Below are positions 42,874 through 51,577 of a stretch of DNA of 64,000 bases, piece after piece. A program made the position numbers and the translations under genes. Source of the stretch: Salinimicrobium xinjiangense DSM 19287 (GTDB lineage Bacteria; Bacteroidota; Bacteroidia; Flavobacteriales; Flavobacteriaceae); NCBI RefSeq assembly GCF_000423585.1, contig NZ_KE384054.1, positions 124,001 through 188,000 of the forward strand, written 5' to 3'. The notes beneath the pieces were generated by a model. It did not search any database, was not told the origin of the DNA, and saw only the letters and a list, made by a program, of their open reading frames with translations. Position 1 is the stretch's first letter; each line of letters opens with the position of its first letter.

Positions 42874-43650
42874 CTAAACAATCCCCGCTGCCAGCAATAC
42901 AGAAAACACGAGCAGCATGATTCCCACCGCCCGGTGCAGGGTCTCTATGGTGATCTTTTTCAGGATCTTGTTACCAACAGCAGCACCGACGAAAGCCGAC
43001 AAAGTAGCGGCAATGAGGAGGGAGTAATTAATTTCAGATCTAATTTTCAGGATATCTGCAGCATAGACCGTGAGCCTGGAGATGTCGATAAACACAGAGA
43101 TCACAATCCCGGTGCCGATAAAGACTTCCTTCGTCAGCCCGGCCCTGATGAGGAAGGCTGTCCGCAGCGCACCCTGATGGCCTGAGAGTCCGCCGAAGAA
43201 GCCGCTCAGCACACCGCCCAGGGGCAGGTACTTTGGATCGAAATTCAGCTTCATCAGTCTCGGAACTATATCGAACAGCGCGAAGACAAACAACAGGAAT
43301 GCAATGATCAATTTTAGCGGAGTGATTTCGAAGGTCTTTCCTGCCAGGGAATAGCTGATCAAAGCTTCAGTTTCTGAAAGCAGCGTTAGCAGATAAGCCC
43401 CGGCAAAGGCTGCGAGAATCGCCGGAATACCAAACTTCAGCACCACTTTTTTATCCGCCTTTCTGCCAATCAGACTTAGCTTGAAAAGGTTGTTCAGGAA
43501 ATGTACGATGGCCACCAGGGCTATCGAAATATCGAGCGGAAAGAAGAGGGCGAAAACCGGTAAAAGGATGGTTCCAAGTCCGAAGCCGGAGAAGAAGGTC
43601 AGTCCCGACGCCAGCAGGGCAAAAAGGCAAATGATTATGTATTCCAGCAT
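42874..43650 (-). CDS. TSUP (TauE/SafE) family permease
   Basis: 258 residues, about eight helices in two pseudo-repeats (G-F-G-L-G-T-I-L-L-P-V-F-A-L and G-G-V-L-S-G-F-F-G-G-L-S-G-H-Q-G-A-L-R). The second repeat has the family G-G-L-S-G-x-Q-G motif. Members move sulfite, sulfoacetate or related anions. Tail-to-tail with the RidA gene at a 6-bp gap. Confidence 0.9.
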   Translation of the reverse strand: MLEYIIICLFALLASGLTFFSGFGLGTILLPVFALFFPLDISIALVAIVHFLNNLFKLSLIGRKADKKVVLKFGIPAILAAFAGAYLLTLLSETEALISYSLAGKTFEITPLKLIIAFLLFVFALFDIVPRLMKLNFDPKYLPLGGVLSGFFGGLSGHQGALRTAFLIRAGLTKEVFIGTGIVISVFIDISRLTVYAADILKIRSEINYSLLIAATLSAFVGAAVGNKILKKITIETLHRAVGIMLLVFSVLLAAGIV

Positions 43651-43740
43651 TAAATTTTAGCTTGTTCTAATTCTGTTGCAATCTAAGGAGCAGATCTTTG
43701 GTAATGTAATTTTAAATTTAAATTTTTCGGTGAAATAAAT

Positions 43741-43786
43741 AAGCCCCTTTAGAAGAGGAGGCTTTAAAATGGCCTTTTGGAAGGTG
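43741..43786 (-). terminator. Gene-end hairpin repeat flanking the RAYT gene (3' side)
   Basis: Minus strand: AAGCCTCCTCTTC, TAAAGGGGCTT, then ATTT. It follows the RAYT stop by 34 bp, carries the shared CCTTCCAAAAGGCCATTTT lead-in, and is in the same orientation as the copy on the other side of the gene (44579-44601). Confidence 0.6.
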
Positions 43787-43797
43787 TTAATTAATAA

Positions 43798-44469
43798 TTA
43801 TCGGAATTTATCTTCCTTCCAGGCTGCCGGATTGTTTTTGATGTAGTTCGAAATATTATAAAAAGCAAGTTCATCCCGGATGATGATGTCATAAAAGCGG
43901 GTTTGCCATTCAAATTCAAATCCCAGTCTGCGGGCATGTTTTGTAGTGGCAGATTTATAGGATCTGATTATGGTGGAAATGGAATTTGATTTTGGGGAGA
44001 TTGCAGCCATTTGGGGATTTTTTGGGTGAGGCTGGGGATGATCCTGGAGATCCTGGGCATGATCCTGGGAATTTGGATACTGTGGAGACGTTGCATGCAA
44101 CGTCTGTACGGAATTCTCGGGATGATTCCCGGGGGAATCATCCTTCTCCTGCTCAATATTTCCTTTGGAAATATTTTCTTCCTTCGGAAGTTCAGGATTA
44201 TTTAATATTAGAATGCCGTGGATGTGATTGGGCATGACAATATAATTGCCTAATTCCACATGGGATGTGTGGTTGGGAATGCCATGCCATAGGATGTCTG
44301 CGATCGCTCCTAAGGGGGAGAGTTCCATTTTTCCATTTTTAATTTTTCCGAAGTAATGCTTCATATTGGCGGTGCAGATGGTGATAAAATAGGCTGCATT
44401 CCACCTGTAATCCCAGCTCTCGAGTCGGGCGGATTTTATTCGGTATTTGTTTTTATAAAGATCGGCCAT
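43798..44469 (-). CDS. RAYT (REP-associated tyrosine transposase, Y1/HUH) with hairpin-rich insert
   Basis: 223 residues. HUH motif H82-I-H84 in V-M-P-N-H-I-H-G, and the candidate nucleophile Tyr209 in S-N-Y-I-K-N-N-P near the C-terminus, so the catalytic set is intact. Residues about 96-158 form a low-complexity Pro/His/Asn/Gln-rich insert absent from typical RAYTs; its DNA holds three perfect inverted repeats (44086-44105, 44120-44143, 44155-44175). The gene is flanked by two like-oriented copies of the AAGCCCC...GGGGCTT hairpin, as RAYT genes are commonly flanked by their REPs. No second domain. Confidence 0.9.
   Translation of the reverse strand: MADLYKNKYRIKSARLESWDYRWNAAYFITICTANMKHYFGKIKNGKMELSPLGAIADILWHGIPNHTSHVELGNYIVMPNHIHGILILNNPELPKEENISKGNIEQEKDDSPGNHPENSVQTLHATSPQYPNSQDHAQDLQDHPQPHPKNPQMAAISPKSNSISTIIRSYKSATTKHARRLGFEFEWQTRFYDIIIRDELAFYNISNYIKNNPAAWKEDKFR
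44086..44175. repeat. Cluster of three perfect inverted repeats inside the RAYT gene
   Basis: AGACGTTGCATGCAACGTCT (44086-44105, perfect palindrome), GGATGATTCCC-GG-GGGAATCATCC (44120-44143, 11-bp arms), and AATATTTCC-TTT-GGAAATATT (44155-44175, 9-bp arms). A GATCCTGG direct repeat (three times, 44039-44070) precedes them. All are in frame within the coding sequence. Confidence 0.85.
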
Positions 44470-44578
44470 CCGGGAATTTCTAATTTTGCTTCTATCAATT
44501 TTTCATTCGAAATAAGGAGGGGCCATCTGAGTAGATAAAAATATAAAAATTAAAAGATCAATCTTTTATAAAATAAAT

Positions 44579-44601
44579 AAGCCCCTCCAAAAGAGGGGCT
44601 T
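44579..44601 (-). terminator. Strong hairpin terminator, copy of the gene-end repeat
   Basis: AAGCCCCTC (44579-44587), loop CAAAA, GAGGGGCTT (44593-44601); on the minus strand followed by ATTTATTTTAT. It terminates the M13 peptidase gene and sits upstream of the RAYT gene. A CCCGAAGCTCGGG hairpin lies between it and the peptidase stop. Confidence 0.85.
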
Positions 44602-44663
44602 TAAAATATTGTTCTCATTAGAGATTCCTCTCCCGAAGCTCGGGATCGGAATGACAATGGAGA

Positions 44664-46727
44664 TTACCAGATCTTCACTCTGTTCTCCGGTTTTACATAC
44701 ATTTTATCTCCTTCCTGAATATTAAAGGCTTCGTAGAAAGCATCAATATTCTGTAGGGGTACGTATGCACGATATTGTCCCGGAGAATGCGGATCGGTTT
44801 TGATCTTGTTCTTAAGCGCTTCATCTCTCATCTTGGTTCTCCAGACGGTTGCCCAGCTCATAAAGAAACGCTGCTCGGGAGTGAAGCCGTCGATCTCCCC
44901 GGGGTGACCATTCTCCTTCAGGTGAATTTGCAGTCCGTCGTAGGCGGCGTTCACTCCTCCAAGGTCTCCGATGTTCTCACCAAGGGTGAATTTTCCGTTG
45001 ATGTAAACTGAATCCAGTACTTCAATAGCGCTGTACTGGTCAGAAAGTTTCCCTCCTAAAAGTTCAAATTCCTTCAGGTCTTTTTCTGTCCACCAGTTGT
45101 TGAGGTTTCCGTCGGCATCAAAACGGGAGCCGCTGTCGTCGAATCCATGAGAGATCTCATGACCGATCACTGCTCCAATTCCGCCGTAATTCACGGCAGC
45201 ATCAGCTTTATAGTCGTAGAAAGGTGGCTGCAGGATAGCTGCAGGGAACACGATCTCGTTGTATAGCGGGTTGTAATAAGCATTCACGATTTGTGGTGCC
45301 ATGAACCATTCGCTTTTGTCAACCGGTTGTCCGAGTTCGGCTATATCCTCCTGAACTCTCCATTTTGCAGCATTTAGCATGTTCTGGAAGTAAGAACCAC
45401 CATCGGCAGGTTCTTTAATTTCAACACTGCTATAGTCCTTCCACTCATCGGGATATCCAACCTTGATCTTGGTGGTGCCCAGTTTTTCCTTTGCCTTTAT
45501 CTTGGTACTGTCGCTCATCCAGCTAAGGTTGTCGATCCTGTTCTCGAAGGCTTTTACCACGTTTTTGATCATCTCTTCAGCTTTCTGCTTAGCTTCAGCC
45601 GGGAAATGCTCTTCTACATATAATTTCCCAAGCGCCTCTCCAATTGTACCATTGATAGTAGCAAGGGCACGCTCATTCCGCGGTAATGGTTTTTGTGCCC
45701 CGCGCAGGGTTTTTTCATAGAATTCCCATTTGGCTTCTTCAATTTCGGTAGTCAGCATTCCTGCCGCATCATTGAAAAGATTCCAGCGCAGATATTCCTT
45801 CCAGTCCTCCACATTTTGAGAAGCGAGCGTTTTTTGAACCGCCTGCATGTAACGTGGCTGTCTCACAATGATAGTGTCTACATTGGCCGCACCAATAGAT
45901 TCAAAATAGCGGTTCCAGTTGATTGCAGGAACTGCTTTCTGAAGCTCGGCAGCGGTCATTGGGTTATAGGTCTTACGGGCATCACGACGCTCTACCTTAT
46001 CAAGACGGGGCTGTGCAAGTGCAGTTTCGAATTCGAGGATAGTTTTAGCTTTTTTCGCTGCCTCTTCTTCGGAATCTCCCAGGTACTGAAGCATCCTGGT
46101 GATATGAGCCACATATTTTTCACGCTTATCTTTTGAATCGGCATCTTCAGCAACATAATAGTCCCTATCCGGCAAACCGAGGCCACCTGGGGAAAGGTAA
46201 GCTGCGTTCAAATTGGAGTTCTTGGCATCGGCACCTACGCCAAAGGTGAAGAATCCGCCGCCGCCGTATAGCTGCATTTCCTGAAGATAATTCTGTACAT
46301 CTTCTTTGGTCTTTATAGCAGCGATCTTGTCGAGGTAAGGACGAATGGGTTCAATTCCCTGTTCATTACGGGCAACGGTATCCATGATGGTCTTGTACAG
46401 GTAAACGGCTTTCGCCTGATCGCTGTTCCCGTCAAGGCTGTCGCTGTTCGCCGCACCTTCCAGCAGGGCAAGGGCATTCTTATCTGTTTTTTCACGCAGC
46501 TCATTAAAGCTGCCCCAGGTAGTTTTGTCTTCAGGAATTTCATTGGTATCCAGCCAGCGGCCGTTTACATACCTGAAGAAATTTTCCTGTGGAGCCACCG
46601 TAGTGTCCATATAGGCCAGATTGATCCCGCGCGGTTCTTCGGCTTCAATCTCTTTGTCCTTTTTACAGCCGGTAACAACCGCTGTGGCCATAAGCGAAAG
46701 AAGGAAGCCTTTATTTATTCTGTTCAT
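44664..46727 (-). CDS. M13 family (neprilysin-like) zinc metallopeptidase lipoprotein
   Basis: 687 residues. Lipoprotein signal with Cys21 in V-V-T-G-C-K-K. The M13 zinc site is intact: H-E-I-S-H (H-E-x-x-H) with third ligand in E-N-I-G-D-L-G-G, plus the substrate-binding N-A-Y-Y-N-P and I-V-F-P-A-A-I-L-Q-P-P-F-Y. The typical C-terminal C-x-x-W is degenerate here (R-V-K-I-W). Full length for the family. Surface or periplasmic oligopeptide degradation. Confidence 0.95.
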   Translation of the reverse strand: MNRINKGFLLSLMATAVVTGCKKDKEIEAEEPRGINLAYMDTTVAPQENFFRYVNGRWLDTNEIPEDKTTWGSFNELREKTDKNALALLEGAANSDSLDGNSDQAKAVYLYKTIMDTVARNEQGIEPIRPYLDKIAAIKTKEDVQNYLQEMQLYGGGGFFTFGVGADAKNSNLNAAYLSPGGLGLPDRDYYVAEDADSKDKREKYVAHITRMLQYLGDSEEEAAKKAKTILEFETALAQPRLDKVERRDARKTYNPMTAAELQKAVPAINWNRYFESIGAANVDTIIVRQPRYMQAVQKTLASQNVEDWKEYLRWNLFNDAAGMLTTEIEEAKWEFYEKTLRGAQKPLPRNERALATINGTIGEALGKLYVEEHFPAEAKQKAEEMIKNVVKAFENRIDNLSWMSDSTKIKAKEKLGTTKIKVGYPDEWKDYSSVEIKEPADGGSYFQNMLNAAKWRVQEDIAELGQPVDKSEWFMAPQIVNAYYNPLYNEIVFPAAILQPPFYDYKADAAVNYGGIGAVIGHEISHGFDDSGSRFDADGNLNNWWTEKDLKEFELLGGKLSDQYSAIEVLDSVYINGKFTLGENIGDLGGVNAAYDGLQIHLKENGHPGEIDGFTPEQRFFMSWATVWRTKMRDEALKNKIKTDPHSPGQYRAYVPLQNIDAFYEAFNIQEGDKMYVKPENRVKIW

Positions 46728-46797
46728 GTTTTAAGTAAATTTTTATTGCGGCGAAATTTAATAAAAAGGAATGAATTTGCACCTCTGCTACAGCAGC

Positions 46798-47292
46798 TTA
46801 ATTGGATCTCAACCTGGAGATCAGATCTTTGTCAAATTCTGCTTTTAAGGCGGTCACCGCATCCACATTTTCATTGGGAATCGCAATGGAGAGAACATAG
46901 TGCTTTACCTTCCATCTGCCGTCTTCTTTTGTGGCTACACCACTACCGCGGCAAATGCCCATTTGGGTATCCAGCAGCTCATCAAACCAGGCGAGTTCTC
47001 CATCTTCGGCTATGAAGATATTACGCTCGAGGGTGGAGAAGCTCCAGGCTTTTCCCCGGTCAAAATAGGGTTTTGACCATTTCATAAATTCCTGCTTGTT
47101 CCAGTTTTCGGTGGCATCGGTACCAATGAAAACAGATACCGGAGCCATCAGGGTGAAGTAATTGTCATAATTGGCCTCAGCTGCAGCTTTGTGCCAGTTT
47201 TCCAGAAGTTCGTTCACGGCTGTTTTTTCATTCTGCCCAAAAGCGAAGCTTCCGAAGAAAAACAGAAGGCTTAAAAATGTGATTTTTTGCAT
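46798..47292 (-). CDS. Secreted NTF2-like (SnoaL/DUF4440-type) protein
   Basis: 164 residues from ATG 47290-47292, with signal peptide to about residue 20 (S-F-A-F-G-Q). NTF2-like pattern: V-N-E-L-L-E-N-W-H-K-A-A-A-E-A-N-Y-D-N-Y-F near the start, F-I-G-T-D-A-T-E-N-W, A-W-F-D-E-L-L-D-T and terminal G-R-W-K-V-K-H-Y-V-L-S. These folds bind small hydrophobic ligands; no catalytic residue stands out. Probably monocistronic, 70 bp upstream of the M13 gene on the same strand. Confidence 0.8.
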   Translation of the reverse strand: MQKITFLSLLFFFGSFAFGQNEKTAVNELLENWHKAAAEANYDNYFTLMAPVSVFIGTDATENWNKQEFMKWSKPYFDRGKAWSFSTLERNIFIAEDGELAWFDELLDTQMGICRGSGVATKEDGRWKVKHYVLSIAIPNENVDAVTALKAEFDKDLISRLRSN

Positions 47293-47383
47293 GGTGTGAA
47301 AAATTTGGTTCAAGATAGGCATTTTTGGGAGTGCTGGGACCGTGGTTTGTGGTTTGAGTTTTTTGTCAGTTTTGACACCGGTC

Positions 47384-47564
47384 AATTGGGCCTAAAGCCC
47401 TTTCCTAACAATATCATCATTCCTCCGGCTAAAGCCGGAGGCAATTCATACCAGAACAGGATTTGATCCAGAGGAGATCTTCTAAAGGTGAAAGGACAAA
47501 TGAATTGCCACCTTCAGGTGGTGGATAAAGATCTCAAAATTTTTAAAGGGCTTAAGCCCAAATT
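47384..47564. repeat. REP/BIME-like nested hairpin element, copy 1
   Basis: About 181 bp. Outer arms AATTGGGC/TAAAGCCCTTT and AAAGGGCTTAAGCCCAAAT; inner hairpin CCTCCGGCTAAAGCCGGAGG (47422-47441); second arm pair GGCAATTCAT with ATGAATTGCC; second hairpin CCACCTTCAGGTGG (47509-47522). Copy 2 at 55212-55369 preserves all elements in the same order with compensated changes. It occupies most of the 416-bp gap before 47709. Confidence 0.8.
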
Positions 47565-47682
47565 GGGTTGAGTCAATAGACCTTTCCTCCAACTTCGTAC
47601 TTCTAACCTCGTACTTCTAACTTCAAATTTCCTTTGTAGGAAAAATATACCATCAAAATATACAACCTGAGGGTTTTAGACT

Positions 47683-47690
47683 TATATTCG
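47683..47690 (+). promoter_or_regulatory. Candidate -7 element TATATTCG
   Basis: One mismatch from TAnnTTTG, 18 bases before the ATG at 47709. Confidence 0.3.
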
Positions 47691-47708
47691 TGGTCTAACT
47701 ACCTCATT

Positions 47709-47936
47709 ATGAAAAGAATTCTACAACTGCTGGGTGGTGTTTTCCTTGCCTACAGCGTGGCTGGCGTTCTCCTGCATGCCCTTGCACATGTGGAGGGATT
47801 CGGACATAACTGTGAGCTGCTACTGTTTTCCTTTAGGGATAATCACCTTTTGGTGTTTAGTCTTACTGCAGCCATCAGTGCCTCTTTGTTCTTTGCAGCT
47901 AAAATTCGCTGGGTCAGAGTCAGGAGCCGGTCTTAA
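47709..47936 (+). CDS. Small membrane protein of unknown function
   Basis: 75 residues. Two helices (about 4-27 and 47-66) flank a loop with His/Cys residues (L-H-A-L-A-H-V-E-G-F-G-H-N-C-E). It could bind a metal, but no family is recognised. Its stop overlaps by four bases the 3' end of the convergent 503-residue gene. Confidence 0.6.
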   Translation: MKRILQLLGGVFLAYSVAGVLLHALAHVEGFGHNCELLLFSFRDNHLLVFSLTAAISASLFFAAKIRWVRVRSRS

Positions 47937-49444
47937 AGACTTTCCTCCTCAGCTTCCGGTGCAACAAAACTTCTTATTGCTGCATTGGGTTCAATGATAT
48001 TATACCCGCTCCAGAAATCTGGATTATAAACCTTAAAGGTCTTGTAGTCAAAATCTGTAACAGCCGTCTCAGGGGCCGATCCTGCCGGTTCATTTTCATA
48101 GACTACCAGTTGTAGCTTTTGTACCTGACTAATCTTTAGCTTCAGGTCGAGGTCCAGTTCATTCTGCTTGCGACGGCCGCGAACATGCTTATTTTTTTCT
48201 ATAATGGTAAGGGGCCTCGAAATACCGACTGATTCTCCTGTTTCACGTTCCAGGTAACTTAAATGATATTTTCCGGCTTCATCTTTTACAAAGATCATTT
48301 TGCCGCGGTACACATCATCTGCCGTACTAATTCCGAAGAGACGGAACTTCTTCAGGGGTTTTACATTCTCGTATTCCAGCCTGTGCACTCCAAAATCTGT
48401 AGTATTCACATAAAGCCTGCCTTTGAAATCCGCTCCCCGTTTTGGCTTGAAATCTATGACGTAAACCGTAGCATTATCTATCCATGAGTAACCATTGAGT
48501 ACGAAATTATATTTATTGCTCTTGTCAAAAAGGTTAAAAGTGATGTCCTCTTTCCAAAACATACCATTCATTAGCCTCTGCACTTTGGAGGCAGCACTTT
48601 TATTTAAGGCTGTTCTACTTTTTACAAGTGCCTTTTCTTTCTCTTCGGGAGTTTTTTCTTTTGCCGGTTCCTTCTCCTTTACTACAAATTCCTCTTTCAG
48701 CTCATCCTCGTCGATCTTCACTCCTATAATTCCAGAACGTACCTTGAGGTAAGAACGCTCTTTGAGGGTGTTCATGAACAGTGCGCCTAAATGGTCTGTT
48801 AGCTGCTCCAGGGACTGATTGCTCTGCGGATTGTGAAGATTGGCGGCTTTTATAATTTGTAATTTCTGGCTATCGTAGTTTCCGTAGACATCTGCCAGAA
48901 CTTCCTTATAGGAATCTGAAACCTTTGGTACCTTTGCAGAGATCTCGTTCATAAGCTTTTGATCAATACCTGCAATGGTACTTTTGTCGACTTCTATGTC
49001 GAACTGCCGCACATAATTAAAATCGGACTCCCTTAGGAATACTCTTTTTCGGCTATTGTCAAAGCTGTAATTATTATTAACCTCTTCCTTTACCTTTTTT
49101 ATGATCTCCTTTGCTGAAAGATTTTTGTTGGAAAGAAAAACCTCGCGCAGCTCAATGGAGGTTGGTTTCAGGTACACTGTTCCTTCTGAAATTTCGGTGG
49201 GAACGACTTCCAGAAGCTCATATCCCAGGGAGGAGATCTTAATAAGGGAGGGAGATTCCTCCTTCTTTGGGTTGTAACTGAAGAGTCCTTCTTCGTTAGT
49301 GACCAGTCCGCGGTTTTCACCAAAGATCACATTCGCATACGGAATGGGCTGCTTAGTTGCTGCATCCAGCACCTGCGCTCGTATCTCCTGAGCTTGTAAA
49401 AACGGGACCTGCAGTAACAGAAAGAGGAAAAAAAGGATCTTCAT
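47933..49444 (-). CDS. Carboxypeptidase-regulatory-like domain protein
   Basis: 503 residues. Signal peptide to about residue 19 (L-Q-A-Q). Residues 20-100 are a CarboxypepD_reg-like domain (I-R-A-Q-V-L-D-A-A-T-K-Q-P-I-P-Y-A-N-V, G-L-V-T-N-E-E-G-L-F-S-Y). The rest is mixed alpha/beta with a Lys/Glu-rich low-complexity stretch (V-K-E-K-E-P-A-K-E-K-T-P-E) and beta-rich C-terminal half. The fold is found in Flavobacteriia but its function is unknown. Confidence 0.8.
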   Translation of the reverse strand: MKILFFLFLLLQVPFLQAQEIRAQVLDAATKQPIPYANVIFGENRGLVTNEEGLFSYNPKKEESPSLIKISSLGYELLEVVPTEISEGTVYLKPTSIELREVFLSNKNLSAKEIIKKVKEEVNNNYSFDNSRKRVFLRESDFNYVRQFDIEVDKSTIAGIDQKLMNEISAKVPKVSDSYKEVLADVYGNYDSQKLQIIKAANLHNPQSNQSLEQLTDHLGALFMNTLKERSYLKVRSGIIGVKIDEDELKEEFVVKEKEPAKEKTPEEKEKALVKSRTALNKSAASKVQRLMNGMFWKEDITFNLFDKSNKYNFVLNGYSWIDNATVYVIDFKPKRGADFKGRLYVNTTDFGVHRLEYENVKPLKKFRLFGISTADDVYRGKMIFVKDEAGKYHLSYLERETGESVGISRPLTIIEKNKHVRGRRKQNELDLDLKLKISQVQKLQLVVYENEPAGSAPETAVTDFDYKTFKVYNPDFWSGYNIIEPNAAIRSFVAPEAEEESL

Positions 49445-49587
49445 GGACTTTGTTTAGAATTTAGACGAATTAGGGATGACATTGTTACAAAAGTTTCCCT
49501 TTTACACCAAGGATTAACAAAAAACTAACTTAATCTCCTTGGTAGCTGCTGATTACAATGTTTAACTTTAGGAATAAAGTTTAAGCT

Positions 49588-51099
49588 ATGTCAAGATCAA
49601 TATGGAATTCGACCGCTCCCAAAACCAATTTTCCCACTCTTAAAGAATCCCTGGTAGTAGATGTTGCCATTGTAGGAGGTGGAATAACAGGTATTACGAG
49701 CGCATATTTGCTGGCAAAATCCGGTAAAAAAGTTGCTGTTCTCGAAGCGGCAGAAGTCAGTGGAGGAACAACAGGATATTCCACGGGAAACCTCTATTCC
49801 ATGGTAGATAAGCGCTTACATCATATTCAGAGCAAATGGGATGAGGAAACAGCGGCGAGCGTGGCCCGCTCGCGGACAGCTGCCGTTAACCTTATTGAAA
49901 GTCTGGCCCGGGAATACAATATTGACTGTGACTTTAAAAGGGTACCCTGGTATCTCTTTAGTGAGACCAGTAAAAAGGATGAAACCATCGAAAAGGAAAT
50001 TGATGCAGCATCTCACTACAACCTGCGGGTAGAAGAAGTTCACGAGCTGCCGCTTCCGGTAAAAGTGAGCAAGGCCATAAAGGTAGAAGATCAGGCGCAG
50101 TTCAATCCTTCAGCCTTTGTAAGGGGACTGGCACGGAATATTGAAAATGAAAACTGCCGGATCTTTGAGAATTCGCCTGTGTACCATATTCAGAAAGAAG
50201 AAGAGCTTACCCTTTCCACGCCGTCTGGTACAGTGACCGCTCAAAAGGTTATCTTGGCCACGCATTCTCCTAAAGGAGTTTATGCGGTACAAACGGCACT
50301 TTACCCATACCGGGAGTATGCAATGGCAGCAAAGTTAAATTCCGGCGACTTTCCCGACGGGATCTACTGGGATACCGAAGCGGAATTCCATACTTCCATG
50401 AGAACTTATAAGGTTAATGGAGAACCATATGTACTGATGCTTGGGGGGCATCATAAAGTAGGACAGGAGGATAATTACACCAGGTTCTACGACCGGCTGG
50501 AGAAGAACCTTCGTAAATATTTTGACGTGTCTTCCATAGATTACAGATGGAGCGCCCAACATTACAAACCGGCAGATGGTTTGCCTTACATAGGGGAAAG
50601 TGCAGATGATAATATCTATTTTGCGACAGGCTTCTCTACAGATGGACTTACCTACGGAGTGCTCTCTGCCATGATCTTCGATGACCTGCTCAATAACAGG
50701 GAGAATGAATGGGCCGATCTTTACAAAGCTAAACGGTTCACCCCCATAAAATCTGCTAAGAATTATATCAAGGAGAACCTTAATGTTGCCAGACAGTATC
50801 TCAAGGATCTTCCCGGAAAAGCAGAAGCAGATTCCTTTGATGAGATCTCTCCGGGACAGGGGAAGGTTGTGGAAGTAGACAGCGAAAAATGGGCTGTATT
50901 TAAAGATGAAAGCGGAAAAGTTCATTGCCAGTCGGCTGTATGTACCCACATGGATTGTATTGTGGACTGGAATGACTCCGAAAAATCCTGGGATTGCCCC
51001 TGTCATGGAAGCCGCTTTAAGGCTACGGGAGAAGTGATAGAAGGTCCTGCTTTTTCCCCGCTTGATAAACGAGATGTAAAATCCAAAAATGATTCCTGA
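49588..51099 (+). CDS. FAD-dependent oxidoreductase with C-terminal Rieske [2Fe-2S] domain
   Basis: 503 residues. N-terminal FAD-binding V-D-V-A-I-V-G-G-G-I-T-G-I (DAO-like), DAO-type second contact Y-R-W-S-A-Q-H-Y and I-Y-F-A-T-G-F-S-T-D-G. The Rieske cluster is complete: Cys452-x-His454 and Cys470-x-x-His473 with the neighbouring disulfide cysteines 457 and 472. Layout matches the YhfW-like family of amine oxidoreductases. Cytoplasmic; substrate unknown. It is followed two bases later by a small membrane protein. Confidence 0.92.
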   Translation: MSRSIWNSTAPKTNFPTLKESLVVDVAIVGGGITGITSAYLLAKSGKKVAVLEAAEVSGGTTGYSTGNLYSMVDKRLHHIQSKWDEETAASVARSRTAAVNLIESLAREYNIDCDFKRVPWYLFSETSKKDETIEKEIDAASHYNLRVEEVHELPLPVKVSKAIKVEDQAQFNPSAFVRGLARNIENENCRIFENSPVYHIQKEEELTLSTPSGTVTAQKVILATHSPKGVYAVQTALYPYREYAMAAKLNSGDFPDGIYWDTEAEFHTSMRTYKVNGEPYVLMLGGHHKVGQEDNYTRFYDRLEKNLRKYFDVSSIDYRWSAQHYKPADGLPYIGESADDNIYFATGFSTDGLTYGVLSAMIFDDLLNNRENEWADLYKAKRFTPIKSAKNYIKENLNVARQYLKDLPGKAEADSFDEISPGQGKVVEVDSEKWAVFKDESGKVHCQSAVCTHMDCIVDWNDSEKSWDCPCHGSRFKATGEVIEGPAFSPLDKRDVKSKNDS

Positions 51100-51101
51100 A
51101 A

Positions 51102-51446
51102 ATGGTCATCACAGCAATAATTTTAATTAGCCTCGCAGTAATTTTAGGGCTTTACCTGATCACATTCGTGCTAAAGAAAAAAACTCCCCCCAAAGGTGTG
51201 GCATTGATCCATGGAACTTTAGCTGCTTTAGGAATAATTGTCCTGTTGATTTATGCGCTTACCACAAGTTCCCATCATAAGCACTGGGACAGTATCATTA
51301 TATTCATCGTTGCCGCCATTGGTGGGATCTATCTTTTTTCCAAAGATATTCGTCATCTGGAAATTCCGGTTTGGGTGGCAGTGGTACACGGAGCTATTGG
51401 CCTAACGGGACTAGGTTGGATCCTTTACCATGTCGCCGGTTCCTGA
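51102..51446 (+). CDS. Small four-helix membrane protein
   Basis: 114 residues with four hydrophobic helices and a His-rich loop (T-T-S-S-H-H-K-H-W). Starts two bases after the Rieske oxidoreductase and is probably cotranscribed. Two more helix pairs carry histidines (L-I-H-G-T-L-A-A, V-V-H-G-A-I-G), which could be heme or metal ligands. No known family. Confidence 0.7.
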   Translation: MVITAIILISLAVILGLYLITFVLKKKTPPKGVALIHGTLAALGIIVLLIYALTTSSHHKHWDSIIIFIVAAIGGIYLFSKDIRHLEIPVWVAVVHGAIGLTGLGWILYHVAGS

Positions 51447-51577
51447 TGATGGAACGGTAGAAAAATCTAACGTATTACGTTATAAAACCCGGTTTTACCG
51501 GATTTTATGTTGTAGATTATAGATGCTAAAGATTTTAAATTAAGCCCCCTGTTATTTGCTAATCTAAAACCAATGCT

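Noticed and set aside
43741-44601. IS200/IS605 element.
   Set aside because: The transposase is a RAYT type without the TnpB partner and element ends; hairpins flanking it belong to a dispersed gene-end family.
50335-51006. 223-codon minus-strand ORF opposite the Rieske oxidoreductase.
   Set aside because: The plus strand has full FAD and Rieske motifs; the antisense ORF has none.
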